A stretch of DNA of 64,000 nucleotides from Weeksella massiliensis (GTDB lineage: Bacteria; Bacteroidota; Bacteroidia; Flavobacteriales; Weeksellaceae), in assembly GCA_000751595.1 (NCBI GenBank), contig CCMH01000006.1, forward strand, positions 1 through 64,000, given 5' to 3'. Shown piece by piece: positions 1 to 8,408 of the stretch. The notes below the pieces were generated by a model. That model saw nothing but the letters and a program-made list of their open reading frames with translations. It searched no databases and was not told where the DNA came from. A program made the position numbers and the translations under genes. Positions within the stretch are counted from its first letter, which is position 1. Every line of letters starts with the position of its first letter.

Positions 1-58
1 AACTTCTCTGTTTTTCCCTTCACTTCAAACAAACTTTCGTTGTTTTTGTAAGCGAGTG

Positions 59-88
59 CAAAGGTAAGAATTAATTTTAAACTGCAAA
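59..88 (-). promoter_or_regulatory. Stable-RNA-type promoter reading out of the left edge
   Basis: On the minus strand a -7 box TACCTTTG (59-66) is followed by GCACTC. A TTTG at 85-88 sits 18 bases upstream as the -33 box. The same TTTGCACTC stretch follows the promoter of the tRNA-Met gene in this window, so I infer that this one serves a tRNA or rRNA gene beyond base 1. Confidence 0.5.
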
Positions 89-203
89 ATGTTTTTTAAA
101 CTTTTTTTTTGAAATTTTTTCGGAAGCCTTAACTTCCTTCTCTTAATTCCTAATCCTCTATTTCAAATCCCATAAACACTACTCTTCTTTCGTATTGGGA
201 GTG

Positions 204-236
204 CAAATATAAGTACTCTATTTCCAATTAAACAAA
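204..236 (-). promoter_or_regulatory. Second upstream stable-RNA-type promoter
   Basis: Perfect -7 box TATATTTG on the minus strand (204-211), TTTG -33 box at 233-236, spacing 21, followed by GCACTCC. Box sequence, spacing and discriminator match the tRNA-Met promoter at 51728-51760. It lies in tandem with the promoter at 59-88. I see no gene in the rest of 1-350. Confidence 0.55.
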
Positions 237-351
237 TAAAAAATAACCTTTTTTTAAAGTTTTATTCATCTTCCCTAAACATCAAATACTTACATCCTAA
301 AATATTTTTTACTAAACCCTTTTTTCATCCTACCTAGAAAAGTATTCTGAA

Positions 352-382
352 CAAAAAAACCCACCTCTTATAGAGATGGGTT
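352..382 (-). terminator. Terminator of the thrS-infC-rpmI-rplT operon
   Basis: An 11-bp hairpin (arms 358-368 and 372-382, one G-U pair) is followed on the minus strand by a run of seven T. It lies 25 bases past the rplT stop. Confidence 0.85.
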
Positions 383-406
383 ATAGAACGTTTTAATTGA
401 CGATGT

Positions 407-751
407 TTATTTTACTTTTTCTACGATGGCTTTGAAAGCTTCTGGATGATTCATCGCTAAGTCAGCTAAAACTTTACGATTCAATTCGATTCCTGCTTTT
501 TTAGTTGCCCCCATGAATTGCGAATAAGACATTCCATGTAATCGTGCACCTGCATTGATACGTTGAATCCACAATGCGCGGAAGTTTCTTTTTTTCTGAC
601 GTCTATCACGGTAAGCATATTGTAAACCTTTTTCTACTGCATTTTTAGCAACAGTCCAAACGTTTTTTCTTCTTCCGTAATATCCTTTAGCTAATTTTAA
701 AACTTTTTTTCTTCGTGCTCTTGAAGCAACTGAATTTACTGATCTTGGCAT
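407..751 (-). CDS. rplT: 50S ribosomal protein L20
   Basis: Ribosomal protein L20, 114 aa, the usual length. It binds 23S rRNA early in large-subunit assembly and in many bacteria also represses its own operon. The basic N-terminus ([19 protein letters not shown]), the YYGRRKN segment and the [15 protein letters not shown] core are typical. It is the last gene of a thrS-infC-rpmI-rplT operon, 99 bases after rpmI and just before a strong terminator. Infc-rpmI-rplT is one of the most conserved bacterial gene orders, so the identification is secure. Confidence 0.98.
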   Translation of the reverse strand: MPRSVNSVASRARRKKVLKLAKGYYGRRKNVWTVAKNAVEKGLQYAYRDRRQKKRNFRALWIQRINAGARLHGMSYSQFMGATKKAGIELNRKVLADLAMNHPEAFKAIVEKVK

Positions 752-850
752 AATTTTTTAATTTTTTTGTAGGAGGCGAATCTTCTTTCGGATTACTTAT
801 TGGCCTACTACAGGGTTAATAATTTAATTAAGAAACCAATTAGATAATCC

Positions 851-1048
851 TTAGATTAATCTTAATTGTCTTTTAACACTTTTTTCGTCTGCTTTGTCAA
901 CAAGACCTGTTTGTGTTAAATTACGTTTTTGTTTTGTTTCCTTTTTTGTAAGGATGTGGCTTTTGAAAGCGTGTTTTCTTTTAATTTTACCTGTTCCGGT
1001 TAATTTAAAGCGCTTTTTAGCTCCTGATTTTGTTTTTAATTTTGGCAT
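851..1048 (-). CDS. rpmI: 50S ribosomal protein L35
   Basis: Ribosomal protein L35, 65 aa, normal length. The lysine-rich start ([20 protein letters not shown]), the [12 protein letters not shown] block and the C-terminal VKRQLRLI fit the family. It lies between infC and rplT on the same strand, as in most bacteria. The ATG is preceded by an A/T-rich spacer without a Shine-Dalgarno site, as is usual for Bacteroidota. Confidence 0.98.
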   Translation of the reverse strand: MPKLKTKSGAKKRFKLTGTGKIKRKHAFKSHILTKKETKQKRNLTQTGLVDKADEKSVKRQLRLI

Positions 1049-1106
1049 GATTACTTTTTTATTATAATTAAAACGTTTCTTTTATAGTATGATGAGATGA
1101 TTGCCT

Positions 1107-1658
1107 TTATTTTTTAGGTGCCATCATCATAATCATTCTTTTTCCTTCGAGTTTTGGTAATTGTTCTACTTTCCCAACATCTTCTAATTCTTGAGCTAAT
1201 CTCAACAACAAGATTTCTCCTTGATCTTTAAAGATAATCGAACGACCTTTGAAAAAAACATAAGCTTTTAGTTTCGATCCTTCTTCTAGGAAAGAACGAG
1301 CGTGTTTCTTTTTAAAATCATAATCGTGATCATCTGTTTGCGGACCAAATCGAATTTCTTTTACGACTACCTTTTGTTGTTTTGCTTTTAACTCTTTTTC
1401 TTTCTTTTTCTGTTCGTAAAGAAATTTTTTGTATTCAACAACACGACAAACAGGCGGAACTGCTTTTTCACTAATCATTACCAAGTCCAAGCCTTGTTCT
1501 TGTGCTAGCTCCAAAGCTTTGGCGATAGGATAAATTCCAGACTCTATGCCGTCGCCCACAACGCGAACTTCTGGCACATCTATTTTATTATTGATCTTAT
1601 GTTGATCCTCTTTAATAATGCGAGCAGGACCTCTGCCCCCTTTTCTTCTGATTGCGAT
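1107..1658 (-). CDS. infC: Translation initiation factor IF-3, probable ATC start
   Basis: IF-3 keeps the 30S subunit free of 50S and checks the start codon. Reading back from the GTG at 1577 ([14 protein letters not shown]) the frame stays open through a basic N-terminal tail ([20 protein letters not shown]) until the in-frame thrS stop at 1671-1673. IF-3 proteins normally have this tail, so the GTG is internal. No ATG, GTG or TTG exists upstream of it. The best starts are the ATC codons at 1658 or 1652, giving 183 or 181 aa. A non-canonical start fits the known infC habit of an AUU-type start for autoregulation. The exact codon is inferred. Confidence 0.93.
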   Translation of the reverse strand: MAIRRKGGRGPARIIKEDQHKINNKIDVPEVRVVGDGIESGIYPIAKALELAQEQGLDLVMISEKAVPPVCRVVEYKKFLYEQKKKEKELKAKQQKVVVKEIRFGPQTDDHDYDFKKKHARSFLEEGSKLKAYVFFKGRSIIFKDQGEILLLRLAQELEDVGKVEQLPKLEGKRMIMMMAPKK

Positions 1659-1670
1659 AGTATTGTAATT

Positions 1671-3593
1671 TTAAATTAATTTCATTTCATTTTTCACGAA
1701 TTGGATAAATTCTTCAATTTTCATTTCACCCAAATCGCCTTCTCCGTGCTTACGTACAGAAACCGTACCATTTTCTTCTTCTTTTTCTCCGACAATAAGC
1801 ATATACGGGATTTTCTTAACCTCAGCGTCGCGAATTTTCTTTCCAGTTTTCTCGTTTCTGTTGTCTATCAATCCGTTAATTTCTTCTTCGGCGAGCAAAT
1901 TTAATACTTTTTCTCCAAATTCTACATATTTTTCACTAATTGGTAAAATTGTAAAGACATCTGGAGTTAACCATAATGGTAAATTTCCGGCGGTATTCTC
2001 TAATAATATAGCGATAAAACGCTCCATAGAACCAAACGGTGCGCGGTGAATCATCACCGGACGATGCGCTTGATTATCCGACCCGATATAAGAAAGCTCG
2101 AACCTTTCTGGTAAATTATAATCGACCTGAATTGTCCCTAATTGCCACTGACGTCCCAAAGCGTCTTTAACCATAAAATCGAGTTTCGGACCGTAGAAAG
2201 CGGCTTCGCCATATTCTACAATAGTCGGAAGATTTTTTTCTTTGGCTGCTGTAATAATTGCATTTTCTGCTTTCTCCCAATTTTCATCCGTACCGATATA
2301 TTTTTCTTTATTGTTAGGATCTCGTAACGAAATTTGAGCCGAATAATTATCAAACCCTAAACTTTTAAAAACAAATAGAACTAAGTCTATTACTTTTTTA
2401 AATTCTTCTAACAATTGGTCTGGTGTACAGAAAATATGTGCATCATCTTGCGTAAATCCTCGTACACGCGTAAGCCCATGTAACTCTCCCGATTGTTCGT
2501 AACGATAAACGGTACCGAATTCGGCATAGCGTTTTGGTAAATCGCGGTACGACCATTGAGAAGTTTTATAAATCTCGCAATGGTGAGGACAGTTCATCGG
2601 TTTCAATAAAAACTCTTCACCTTCGTTTGGCGTATGAATTGGCTGGAAACTATCTGCACCATATTTTGCATAGTGCCCAGAAGTAACATACAATTCTTTT
2701 TGCCCTATATGTGGCGTAATCACCATTTCGTAGCCTAACTTCTGTTGTTGTTTAAGCAAGAAGTTTTCTAGTTTTCTGCGCAAAGCTGCTCCTTTTGGCA
2801 ACCATAACGGCAAACCTTGCCCTACTTTTTCTGAGAAAGCAAACAGTCCAAGTTCTCTACCCAACTTTCGGTGATCTCTTTTCTTTGCTTCTTCTAAAAG
2901 TTCCAGGTATTCTGTAAGATCTTTTTGTTTCGGGAATGTAATTCCATAAACACGTGTTAGCATTTTATTCTTTTCATCACCACGCCAATAAGCACCGGCA
3001 ACGTTAAGAATTTTTGCGGCTTTCACAAATCCTGTGTTTGGTAAATGACCACCACGACACAAATCTGTAAAATTATCATGCGCACAAAACGTTATTTCGC
3101 CGTCTTCTAGATTGCTAATAAGTTCTGTTTTGTATTCGTTATCTTTATATTCTTCTAAGGCTTTTGCTTTAGAAACAGGATAAAGTGTAAATTCTGCTTT
3201 TTTCTTTGCATTTTCGAGCATAGCTTTTTCTATTTTCTCGAAATCTTTCTCACCAAAACTCTCCTCACCAAAATCTACATCATAATAAAAACCTTTCTCA
3301 ATTGCAGGTCCTATTGTAAGTTTTGCATTTGGATAGTATTGTAAAATTGCTTGCGCAAGTAAGTGTGCTGATGAATGCCAAAAAGCTTTTTTCCCTAAAT
3401 CATCGTTCCACGTTAGCAACTGCAATGTAGCATCTTCGGTTATCGGGGTGGTGACTTCTACCTGTTTATCATTTACCAAAGCCGAAAGAACATTACGCGC
3501 TAAACCTTCGCTAATGCTTTTTGCTACTTCTAATGGAGTAACATTTTGTGGATACTGCTTGACGCTTCCATCTGGAAGAGTAATATTGATCAT
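1671..3593 (-). CDS. thrS: Threonyl-tRNA synthetase
   Basis: Class II synthetase, 640 aa, full length, charging tRNA-Thr. Domains in order: TGS domain (about 1-60); editing domain with H73/H77 and the C179/H183 pair ([15 protein letters not shown]); catalytic core with motif 2 around [20 protein letters not shown] and the zinc/threonine site [10 protein letters not shown]; motif 3 [12 protein letters not shown]-terminal anticodon-binding domain. It heads the operon. The infC frame begins directly after its stop codon in the same reading frame. Confidence 0.98.
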   Translation of the reverse strand: MINITLPDGSVKQYPQNVTPLEVAKSISEGLARNVLSALVNDKQVEVTTPITEDATLQLLTWNDDLGKKAFWHSSAHLLAQAILQYYPNAKLTIGPAIEKGFYYDVDFGEESFGEKDFEKIEKAMLENAKKKAEFTLYPVSKAKALEEYKDNEYKTELISNLEDGEITFCAHDNFTDLCRGGHLPNTGFVKAAKILNVAGAYWRGDEKNKMLTRVYGITFPKQKDLTEYLELLEEAKKRDHRKLGRELGLFAFSEKVGQGLPLWLPKGAALRRKLENFLLKQQQKLGYEMVITPHIGQKELYVTSGHYAKYGADSFQPIHTPNEGEEFLLKPMNCPHHCEIYKTSQWSYRDLPKRYAEFGTVYRYEQSGELHGLTRVRGFTQDDAHIFCTPDQLLEEFKKVIDLVLFVFKSLGFDNYSAQISLRDPNNKEKYIGTDENWEKAENAIITAAKEKNLPTIVEYGEAAFYGPKLDFMVKDALGRQWQLGTIQVDYNLPERFELSYIGSDNQAHRPVMIHRAPFGSMERFIAILLENTAGNLPLWLTPDVFTILPISEKYVEFGEKVLNLLAEEEINGLIDNRNEKTGKKIRDAEVKKIPYMLIVGEKEEENGTVSVRKHGEGDLGEMKIEEFIQFVKNEMKLI

Positions 3594-3614
3594 TCTTAAA
3601 GGGTTTTTAAGCTA

Positions 3615-3622
3615 CAAAAATA
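3615..3622 (-). promoter_or_regulatory. Promoter of the thrS operon
   Basis: Minus-strand -7 box TATTTTTG, with an A/T-rich upstream region and no clear TTTG -33 box. It lies 21 bases before the thrS ATG. Confidence 0.5.
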
Positions 3623-3647
3623 CGATATATTTTTTTTATATAAAAGC

Positions 3648-4745
3648 CTAAGATCGTGCTCTTCTGAAATATAAAAATGTAGTCAACAATCCGAACACGA
3701 CATTCGGAATCCAAGCGGCTACAAAAGGCGTAACATAGCCTTGTTCTGAAAATGTTTTTGTGATTTGACTGAAAAAGATGTACACAAAAGCAAGCGTAAT
3801 TCCTACAGCGAGATTCACCCCTATTCCTCCTCTTCTTTTTTTAGACGATAAACTTAGCGCCAGAATGGTCAGAATAAAAGTAGAAAAAGGTGAACTTATA
3901 CGTTGTTGTAGCTCATTCTCATAAACGACCACATTGGCAGAACCTTTGCTTTTTTGGGATTCTATAAATTTCTCTAACTCGAAAGAATTCATCGTTTCGG
4001 CCACATAACCTTCTGGTAGAATTTCATCGGGCGTGGCTTTGAGTTTTATTTTTTTGGATGATAAATAAGCAATGGAATCTTTTTTCGGACTGAGAACTTT
4101 TCTCTCGAAAACATTCTGCAAAACATAGGTAGAATCTTTATCATCCCACGTGAAAGACGAAGCCATAATTTGTTCTTTCAGTTGAACAGAATCAAATTTT
4201 TGGTATAAAAAATAAGAATCGCTTCGCTTTTCTATCCGATCATAACTTTCTACAAAAACATATTCATTGGATGAAATTTGTGCAGAAATTACTTGTTGTT
4301 TATAATATTCTTTTCGAGCACGCATACTCAACAAATGCTCGTACTGATATTTATTTTTTTTGATGTTCGCCCACGGTAAAACGACGTTGTTCACCATCAT
4401 AGCCGTAAAAGCTAATCCGGCAGCCACAATAACATAAGGGCGCGTTAATCGATAGAAGCTTATCCCACCCGAAAGCATCCCGACGATTTCTGTTTGCGCC
4501 GTAAGCCTCGACGTGAAATAGATTACCGAAATGAAAACTGCGACGGGCAAAAACGTATTCACAATCCAAATTCCCCAATAGGGATAAAATTGTGTGAGAG
4601 CTTCTGCTACCGTAGATCCGGTGCTATCTATACGATCCAACTTTTGAGTGAAATCGATAATAATTGCAATAGAAGTCAGGATGAGCACCATGAAAAAGAA
4701 GGTGCCCAAAAAATTCTTTACAATATATTTATCTAATATTTTCAA
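3648..4745 (-). CDS. LptF/LptG family permease
   Basis: 365-aa inner-membrane permease of the YjgP/YjgQ (LptF/LptG) family, which with LptB pulls lipopolysaccharide out of the inner membrane toward the Lpt bridge. Three N-terminal membrane segments (about 12-32, 55-80, 95-118), a periplasmic beta domain (about 125-280) and three C-terminal segments fit the family. The start is a TTG at 4745, one base after the tgt stop, giving MKILDKYIVKNFLGT, the typical family start; translation is probably coupled to tgt. I cannot say whether it is the LptF or the LptG partner. Confidence 0.9.
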   Translation of the reverse strand: MKILDKYIVKNFLGTFFFMVLILTSIAIIIDFTQKLDRIDSTGSTVAEALTQFYPYWGIWIVNTFLPVAVFISVIYFTSRLTAQTEIVGMLSGGISFYRLTRPYVIVAAGLAFTAMMVNNVVLPWANIKKNKYQYEHLLSMRARKEYYKQQVISAQISSNEYVFVESYDRIEKRSDSYFLYQKFDSVQLKEQIMASSFTWDDKDSTYVLQNVFERKVLSPKKDSIAYLSSKKIKLKATPDEILPEGYVAETMNSFELEKFIESQKSKGSANVVVYENELQQRISSPFSTFILTILALSLSSKKRRGGIGVNLAVGITLAFVYIFFSQITKTFSEQGYVTPFVAAWIPNVVFGLLTTFLYFRRARS

Positions 4746-4746
4746 C

Positions 4747-5877
4747 TTACAGTCGTGTTTTTAGTTGCGGTACAATTTGATTTTTCCATTCGGTAAAATC
4801 TCCTGCTAAGATATGTTCTCTTGCCACACGCACCAAATCGAGATAGAAAGCCAAATTATGCAAAGAAGCAATTTGTTTCCCTAAAAATTCTTGTGCATTG
4901 AACAGATGTCGAACATAGGCTTTCGAATAATATTGATCGACAAAACTTGTTCCGTCTTCATCTAATGCTTCGAAATTATCTTTCCATTTTGCATTCTTCA
5001 TATTCATTACTCCTTTCCAAGTAAAGAGCATTCCGTTTCGAGCATTTCGGGTTGGCATCACACAATCGAACATATCTACGCCCAAAGCAATTCCTTCTAA
5101 AATATTCCAAGGAGTCCCAACGCCCATCAAATAGCGTGGTTTTTCTTTTGGTAGGATATCGGTTACCAGATCTGTCATTTCGTACATTACTTCCTCGGGT
5201 TCACCAACCGACAACCCACCGATTGCGTTTCCTTCTGCATTGAAATCTGAAATATATTTTGCTGATTCTTGACGCAAATCTTTGAAATCATTTCCTTGAA
5301 CAATCGGAAACAACGTTTGCTTATGTCCATAAAACTCTGGATTATCATCCAACCAAACTCTACAACGTTCTAACCAACGATGAGTAACATTCATGGCGCG
5401 TTTTGCATCGTGATATTCTGCCGGAATTCCGGTCAGCTCATCAAAAGCCATCATTATATCAGCACCAATAAAGCGTTGAATTTCCATTGATTTTTCTGGC
5501 GTAAATAAATGGTAGGATCCGTCGATATGCGACTTGAATCGAACGCCATTTTCTGATTTTTTTCTGCTCGATGCCAAAGAGAAAACCTGAAATCCTCCAC
5601 TATCGGTAAGAATCGGTTTTTCCCAGTTCATGAATTGATGCAATCCACCTGCTTTGTGAAGGATTTCAGTTCCTGGTCTCAAATACAGATGATACGTATT
5701 TCCTAAAATTATTTGTGCATTGATATCGTCTACCAATTCTTTTTGTTGCACAGCCTTCACCGTTCCCACGGTCCCGACTGGCATAAAAATAGGCGTCTGA
5801 ATTTCTCCATGATCCGTGGTAACCACTGCAGCGCGTGCCTTAGACAACGGATCTATTTGTTCGATCGAAAATTTCAT
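4747..5877 (-). CDS. tgt: Queuine/preQ1 tRNA-ribosyltransferase (TGT)
   Basis: Exchanges G34 for preQ1 in tRNAs with GUN anticodons. 376 aa from the ATG at 5877. An ATG-like codon 39 bases further upstream is rejected because the promoter box (5884-5891) lies between the two. The core motifs TDSGGFQVFSL and GVDMFDCVMPTRNARNG (nucleophile Asp) are intact. Odd: where bacterial TGT has the CxCxxC zinc ligands, this protein has EDGTSFVDQYYSKAY with no cysteine, although the later histidine (SLHNLAF) remains. It is followed by the lptG-like gene one base downstream. Confidence 0.95.
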   Translation of the reverse strand: MKFSIEQIDPLSKARAAVVTTDHGEIQTPIFMPVGTVGTVKAVQQKELVDDINAQIILGNTYHLYLRPGTEILHKAGGLHQFMNWEKPILTDSGGFQVFSLASSRKKSENGVRFKSHIDGSYHLFTPEKSMEIQRFIGADIMMAFDELTGIPAEYHDAKRAMNVTHRWLERCRVWLDDNPEFYGHKQTLFPIVQGNDFKDLRQESAKYISDFNAEGNAIGGLSVGEPEEVMYEMTDLVTDILPKEKPRYLMGVGTPWNILEGIALGVDMFDCVMPTRNARNGMLFTWKGVMNMKNAKWKDNFEALDEDGTSFVDQYYSKAYVRHLFNAQEFLGKQIASLHNLAFYLDLVRVAREHILAGDFTEWKNQIVPQLKTRL

Positions 5878-5883
5878 AGGTTG

Positions 5884-5917
5884 CAAAGATAATTGAAGTT
5901 TCTGTTTTATGTACAAA
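5884..5917 (-). promoter_or_regulatory. Promoter of tgt
   Basis: Minus-strand -7 box TATCTTTG (5884-5891) with TTTG at 5914-5917, spacing 22. The -7 box ends only six bases before the ATG, so the mRNA is probably leaderless or nearly so. Confidence 0.7.
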
Positions 5918-5943
5918 AAAAGACAGCCTAAAAAAGCTGCCTT
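5915..5943 (-). terminator. Terminator of the DUF937/OmpA gene
   Basis: Minus-strand hairpin GGCAGC/GCTGTC with a T-rich loop and a seven-T tail. The tail overlaps the -33 box of the tgt promoter. Confidence 0.75.
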
Positions 5944-5969
5944 TTGATTCTTGATATTTTTTGGAGTTA

Positions 5970-7289
5970 CTATTTAGTTAAACGCAAAGCCATTTTTCTA
6001 TCTACGGCTCTTTCTTCGTCGGTTGCTGTTTCAGGTACAGTTGCAAACTCTTCACCATACCCTTCTGCAGAAACCACTTGTGCACCAACTCCTAATTTGG
6101 TTAATTCGGCTTTCAAGAAATCTGCACGTTTTTGCGAAACTTCTTTATTGGTATTATCATCTCCTTTTTTATCAGAATATGCACCGATTTTTATTTTCGA
6201 TTCTGGATATTTTTTTAGGATTGCCGCCAAATTCTCTAATTGTACAGATGAACCAGCTTCTAATTGATCTGTTGAATTGAATTCGAAATTAACATTATCA
6301 AAGTTGAACCATTTATCTTTTAGAGATTCTTCGGTAGAATTTTTATATTCATCCGATTTGATAAAATTCACTAACTGATCTTCTAAACCTCCTTTGTATC
6401 CTTTGATTGTAAGCCCATCCAAATCGAACGTTGCTTCTTCTCTTGCTGCTGGCGTAGTTGTCCCCTCGGTATTCTCTACATGAGCGGGTTCTTCAACAAC
6501 GGTTTTTTCATCTTTTTTTCCTAACCAATTGTACAACAAGTATCCAATCAATAATAAGATCACAAGTGGAATAAACCATTTTAGGAATCCTCCTCCACTT
6601 TTCTCTTGGGTAGTTTCGCCCCCACGATAAGGAGCTTCTTCTCTTACCTGATCCCGAACTTGGTTGTATTTTTCTTTCACTTCTTCTGAAGTTTTATGAA
6701 CTTGTGAGGTTACACTTTCTTGCACATTTTGTGCTTGGGTAGAAATAGTTTCTTTTGCACTATCGAAGATATTTCCTAATCCTCCCAAACCTAAAGCTCC
6801 TAAACTTAAACCTGCAGGCAACAAAGAAGCCAATTTTGTACTCGATGAACCAAGCAAATCAGAAAACTGTTTTGTACTTAGATTTTGATCGTTGGCATAT
6901 TTACCAAGTCCACCAAAACCTAGCGTAGCAGCTAAATTGAGCAATTGATTAGATGATGTATCAGAAATCCCTGCAAATTCGGCAATCTTAGAAACAATTC
7001 CGTTTTGTTTATCTCCAAAAACATTTCCTAAAAGCGATTGAGCAAGTGGTACATTGGTCAATTGACTAACATCGGTTGTCGAAGAAAACTGACTTCCTAA
7101 TTGTTTTACTTGATCCAAAAGATTAGGCGATTCGTTGCGTTTACTAATCAATCCTCCCAAAACCAAAGGCAAAAAAGCAGAAAGCGCTTTAGAAATTCCT
7201 GATTCGCTTTCACCAAAAGAAGTTGCAGCATTGTTCACCAATTCAGGTGTTACATATCCTTTTATAAGGTCGAAAATATTCACTGACAT
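5970..7289 (-). CDS. DUF937 (YidB-like) protein with C-terminal OmpA domain
   Basis: 439 aa. Residues 1-170 are a DUF937/YidB-like glycine- and leucine-rich domain (LPLVLGGLISKRNES, LGFGGLGKYA). A helical charged stretch follows (180-220), then one membrane segment (about 237-256, FIPLVILLLIGYLLYNWLG). After an acidic linker comes an OmpA-like peptidoglycan-binding domain (about 335-439: FNSTDQLEAGSS, KIKIGAYSDKKGDD, SQKRADFLKAEL). There is no signal peptide, so I infer a cytoplasmic N-half and a periplasmic wall-binding C-half. Role unknown. Monocistronic, with its own terminator. Confidence 0.8.
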   Translation of the reverse strand: MSVNIFDLIKGYVTPELVNNAATSFGESESGISKALSAFLPLVLGGLISKRNESPNLLDQVKQLGSQFSSTTDVSQLTNVPLAQSLLGNVFGDKQNGIVSKIAEFAGISDTSSNQLLNLAATLGFGGLGKYANDQNLSTKQFSDLLGSSSTKLASLLPAGLSLGALGLGGLGNIFDSAKETISTQAQNVQESVTSQVHKTSEEVKEKYNQVRDQVREEAPYRGGETTQEKSGGGFLKWFIPLVILLLIGYLLYNWLGKKDEKTVVEEPAHVENTEGTTTPAAREEATFDLDGLTIKGYKGGLEDQLVNFIKSDEYKNSTEESLKDKWFNFDNVNFEFNSTDQLEAGSSVQLENLAAILKKYPESKIKIGAYSDKKGDDNTNKEVSQKRADFLKAELTKLGVGAQVVSAEGYGEEFATVPETATDEERAVDRKMALRLTK

Positions 7290-7453
7290 AATTTTTACTG
7301 TTTATTAGGTTAATATTTGTTATTGATAATAAAGGTAGGATTTTTTTTCATAACATCATGAGAATGAGTGACTTTTTTACACTATTCACATTATAAAAAT
7401 GTTAAAATAAGTTTAATCTATCAAAAAAGCGTGGAAAAATAAGGCTTAGATTA

Positions 7454-7461
7454 TATTTTTG
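7454..7461 (+). promoter_or_regulatory. Possible promoter of the MscS gene
   Basis: -7 box TATTTTTG 25 bases before the ATG. No TTTG -33 box at the right distance. Confidence 0.4.
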
Positions 7462-7486
7462 ACCTTTAATACTATAAACGAAAAAA

Positions 7487-8407
7487 ATGGTTCCTTTTCT
7501 TACACAAACACCACAACCCTTACAAGACCCACCACACAGCCTTGAAGAAGCGATTACACGCCCCATAAAAGTCATGGAAAAAGTTACAGATTTCTTAATC
7601 GATAAAGGTGGAGAAATCAGCTGGGCATTGCTTTCGGCCATTTTCATTCTCATTGTAGGATTTTGGATATCGAAAAAAATAAAAAACTTTATCGAAAGAC
7701 AAATGATTGCCAGAAATGTAGATATTTCAATTCGTTTGTTTGCCATTCCCATCATCAATATCCTCCTAAAAACTATTGTCATAATCTTTGTCATCAACCG
7801 ACTAGGTCTCAATGTTTCGGCTTTTATTGCTGCTTTGGGTGGGGTTGGTTTGGCAATCGGTTTAGCTTTACAAGGTTCATTGGCCAATTTTGCTGGCGGA
7901 ATATTAATTATACTTTTCAAGCCTTTCAAGGTCGGTGATTATATAGTTTCTCAAAATAACGAAGGAACAGTTGATTCTATCAGTATTCTATATACTATTT
8001 TACATACAGCAAAAGGTCAGGTAATTACATTGCCCAACGCCAATGTTTTCAACAATCCGATTATCAATTATTCAGTAAAAGAATATAGACGACTTGATAT
8101 CGAAGTTGGTATTTCTTACGATGATGATTTCGATGAGGCCAAAAAAGTATTACTTAACGTGTTAGAATCTTATCCACTTGTCGATCAAAATCAAACCAAA
8201 ACAGTAGAAATTTTAAAGTTTGGTGCAAGTAGTGTCGATCTTGCGGTGCGTTGTTACGTGAGAAGTTCTGATTATTGGACGGCCTATTGGGAGTTGCATC
8301 GCAATGTGAAATATGCTTTAGACCAAAACAATATTTCTATTCCGTATCCACATACCGAAATGATTGTTCATCATCCAACCCCAAACCCAGAAAACCCAAA
8401 AGATTAA
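7487..8407 (+). CDS. Small-conductance mechanosensitive channel (MscS family)
   Basis: 306-aa inner-membrane channel that opens on osmotic downshock. A short N-terminal region is followed by three membrane helices; the pore helix carries the typical glycine/alanine pattern (GLAIGLALQGSLANFAGGI) and runs into KPFKVGDYI and the cytoplasmic beta domain (NEGTVDSISILYT, LPNANVFNNPIINYS). The size matches E. coli MscS rather than the large MscK type. The PBP4-type gene starts one base after its stop, so the two are probably co-transcribed. Confidence 0.93.
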   Translation: MVPFLTQTPQPLQDPPHSLEEAITRPIKVMEKVTDFLIDKGGEISWALLSAIFILIVGFWISKKIKNFIERQMIARNVDISIRLFAIPIINILLKTIVIIFVINRLGLNVSAFIAALGGVGLAIGLALQGSLANFAGGILIILFKPFKVGDYIVSQNNEGTVDSISILYTILHTAKGQVITLPNANVFNNPIINYSVKEYRRLDIEVGISYDDDFDEAKKVLLNVLESYPLVDQNQTKTVEILKFGASSVDLAVRCYVRSSDYWTAYWELHRNVKYALDQNNISIPYPHTEMIVHHPTPNPENPKD

Positions 8408-8408
8408 G

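Noticed and set aside
105-203. Small RNA between the two left-edge promoters
   Set aside because: The hairpin at 122-137 is followed on the minus strand by A-rich, not T-rich, sequence, so it is no terminator; the stretch is more likely leader.
7402-7929. Long minus-strand open frame of 175 codons
   Set aside because: It lies antisense to the well-supported MscS gene, has no family pattern and is a shadow frame.
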